Shown here piece after piece: positions 5,184 through 5,300 of a stretch of DNA of 5,300 nucleotides. Source of the DNA: Candidatus Bathyarchaeota archaeon (lineage in GTDB: Archaea > Thermoproteota > CALKCG01 > B24 > JAGTQN01). The notes under the pieces were generated by a model. That model was not told where the DNA came from. It ran no database searches and worked only from the letters and a program-made list of their open reading frames with translations. Within the stretch, counting starts at the first letter, position 1; every line of letters starts with the position of its first letter. Both the position numbers and the translations under genes were made by a program. Location of the stretch: assembly GCA_018396395.1 (NCBI GenBank), contig JAGTQN010000100.1, forward strand, positions 1 through 5,300, written 5' to 3'.

Positions 5184-5300
5184 CTTTCCCAGGGATTTTT
5201 AGCTTTATTCTATGAGACATCTTGAAGATAAAAAATCGCTGGAGGGCAGGGATGATCTTCACGCCTCGCTATTATAAGTCCATGAGCGTCTAGCCATGGC
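5184..5300. other. Window end, no recognised gene
   Basis: The only signal is GGAGGG at 5241-5246, six to seven bases before ATG 5252-5254. That frame encodes 13 residues (MIFTPRYYKSMSV) before TAG at 5291-5293. It is a well-placed ribosome site on a frame too short to call a gene; it may be the 5' stump of another broken one. Confidence 0.35.

Noticed and set aside
1..5300. tRNA, C/D box RNA or riboswitch
   Set aside because: No T-loop-like GTTCRANNC with matching arms, no paired TGATGA and CTGA boxes, and no riboswitch core were seen on either strand.

Overview
The window looks like chromosomal DNA of an archaeon, probably a thermophile of the TACK group (Crenarchaeota, Korarchaeota or relatives). 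The strongest clue is a 70-codon gene for ribosomal protein L38e, a eukaryote-type protein found only in some archaeal lineages. Other clues are TATA/BRE-like elements in front of genes, strong Shine-Dalgarno sites, and heavy AGG/AGA/ATA codon use. No lineage name is claimed.

Layout, left to right. Bases 1-990 hold no intact gene. On the minus strand they carry a heavily decayed IS6-like DDE transposase (about 28-818), and above it an unrecognised stretch with one in-frame stop (789-968). Bases 991-3465 hold the only clearly intact genes, all on the minus strand and read in the order L38e, ribulose-phosphate 3-epimerase, xylulokinase. The last two overlap at their stop and start. Together they interconvert D-xylulose, xylulose 5-phosphate and ribulose 5-phosphate, so the pair feeds pentoses to nucleotide synthesis or central metabolism. 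L38e sits just upstream and may be co-transcribed with them, but a repeated BRE/TATA-like motif in front of both L38e and the epimerase suggests two separate promoters.

Bases about 3470-5300 are visibly more AT-rich and contain broken genes. These are a PD-(D/E)XK (Hjc-like) nuclease remnant on the plus strand (3531-3796), a retropepsin-like aspartic protease family gene on the minus strand whose 5' end is out of frame (4169-4599), an 86-codon open frame behind a good promoter but with no start codon (4923-5183), and a second, shorter piece of the same nuclease family (5095-5160). The two nuclease pieces share a 42-base near-identical stretch. Comparing them restores the ancestral reading frame and explains an otherwise CRISPR-like repeat.

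I see no intact new system. The interesting content is an unusually dense cluster of decayed genes beside a tidy pentose operon, an archaeal L38e, and an altered active-site loop in the epimerase. All family assignments were made by eye and none was checked by a search.
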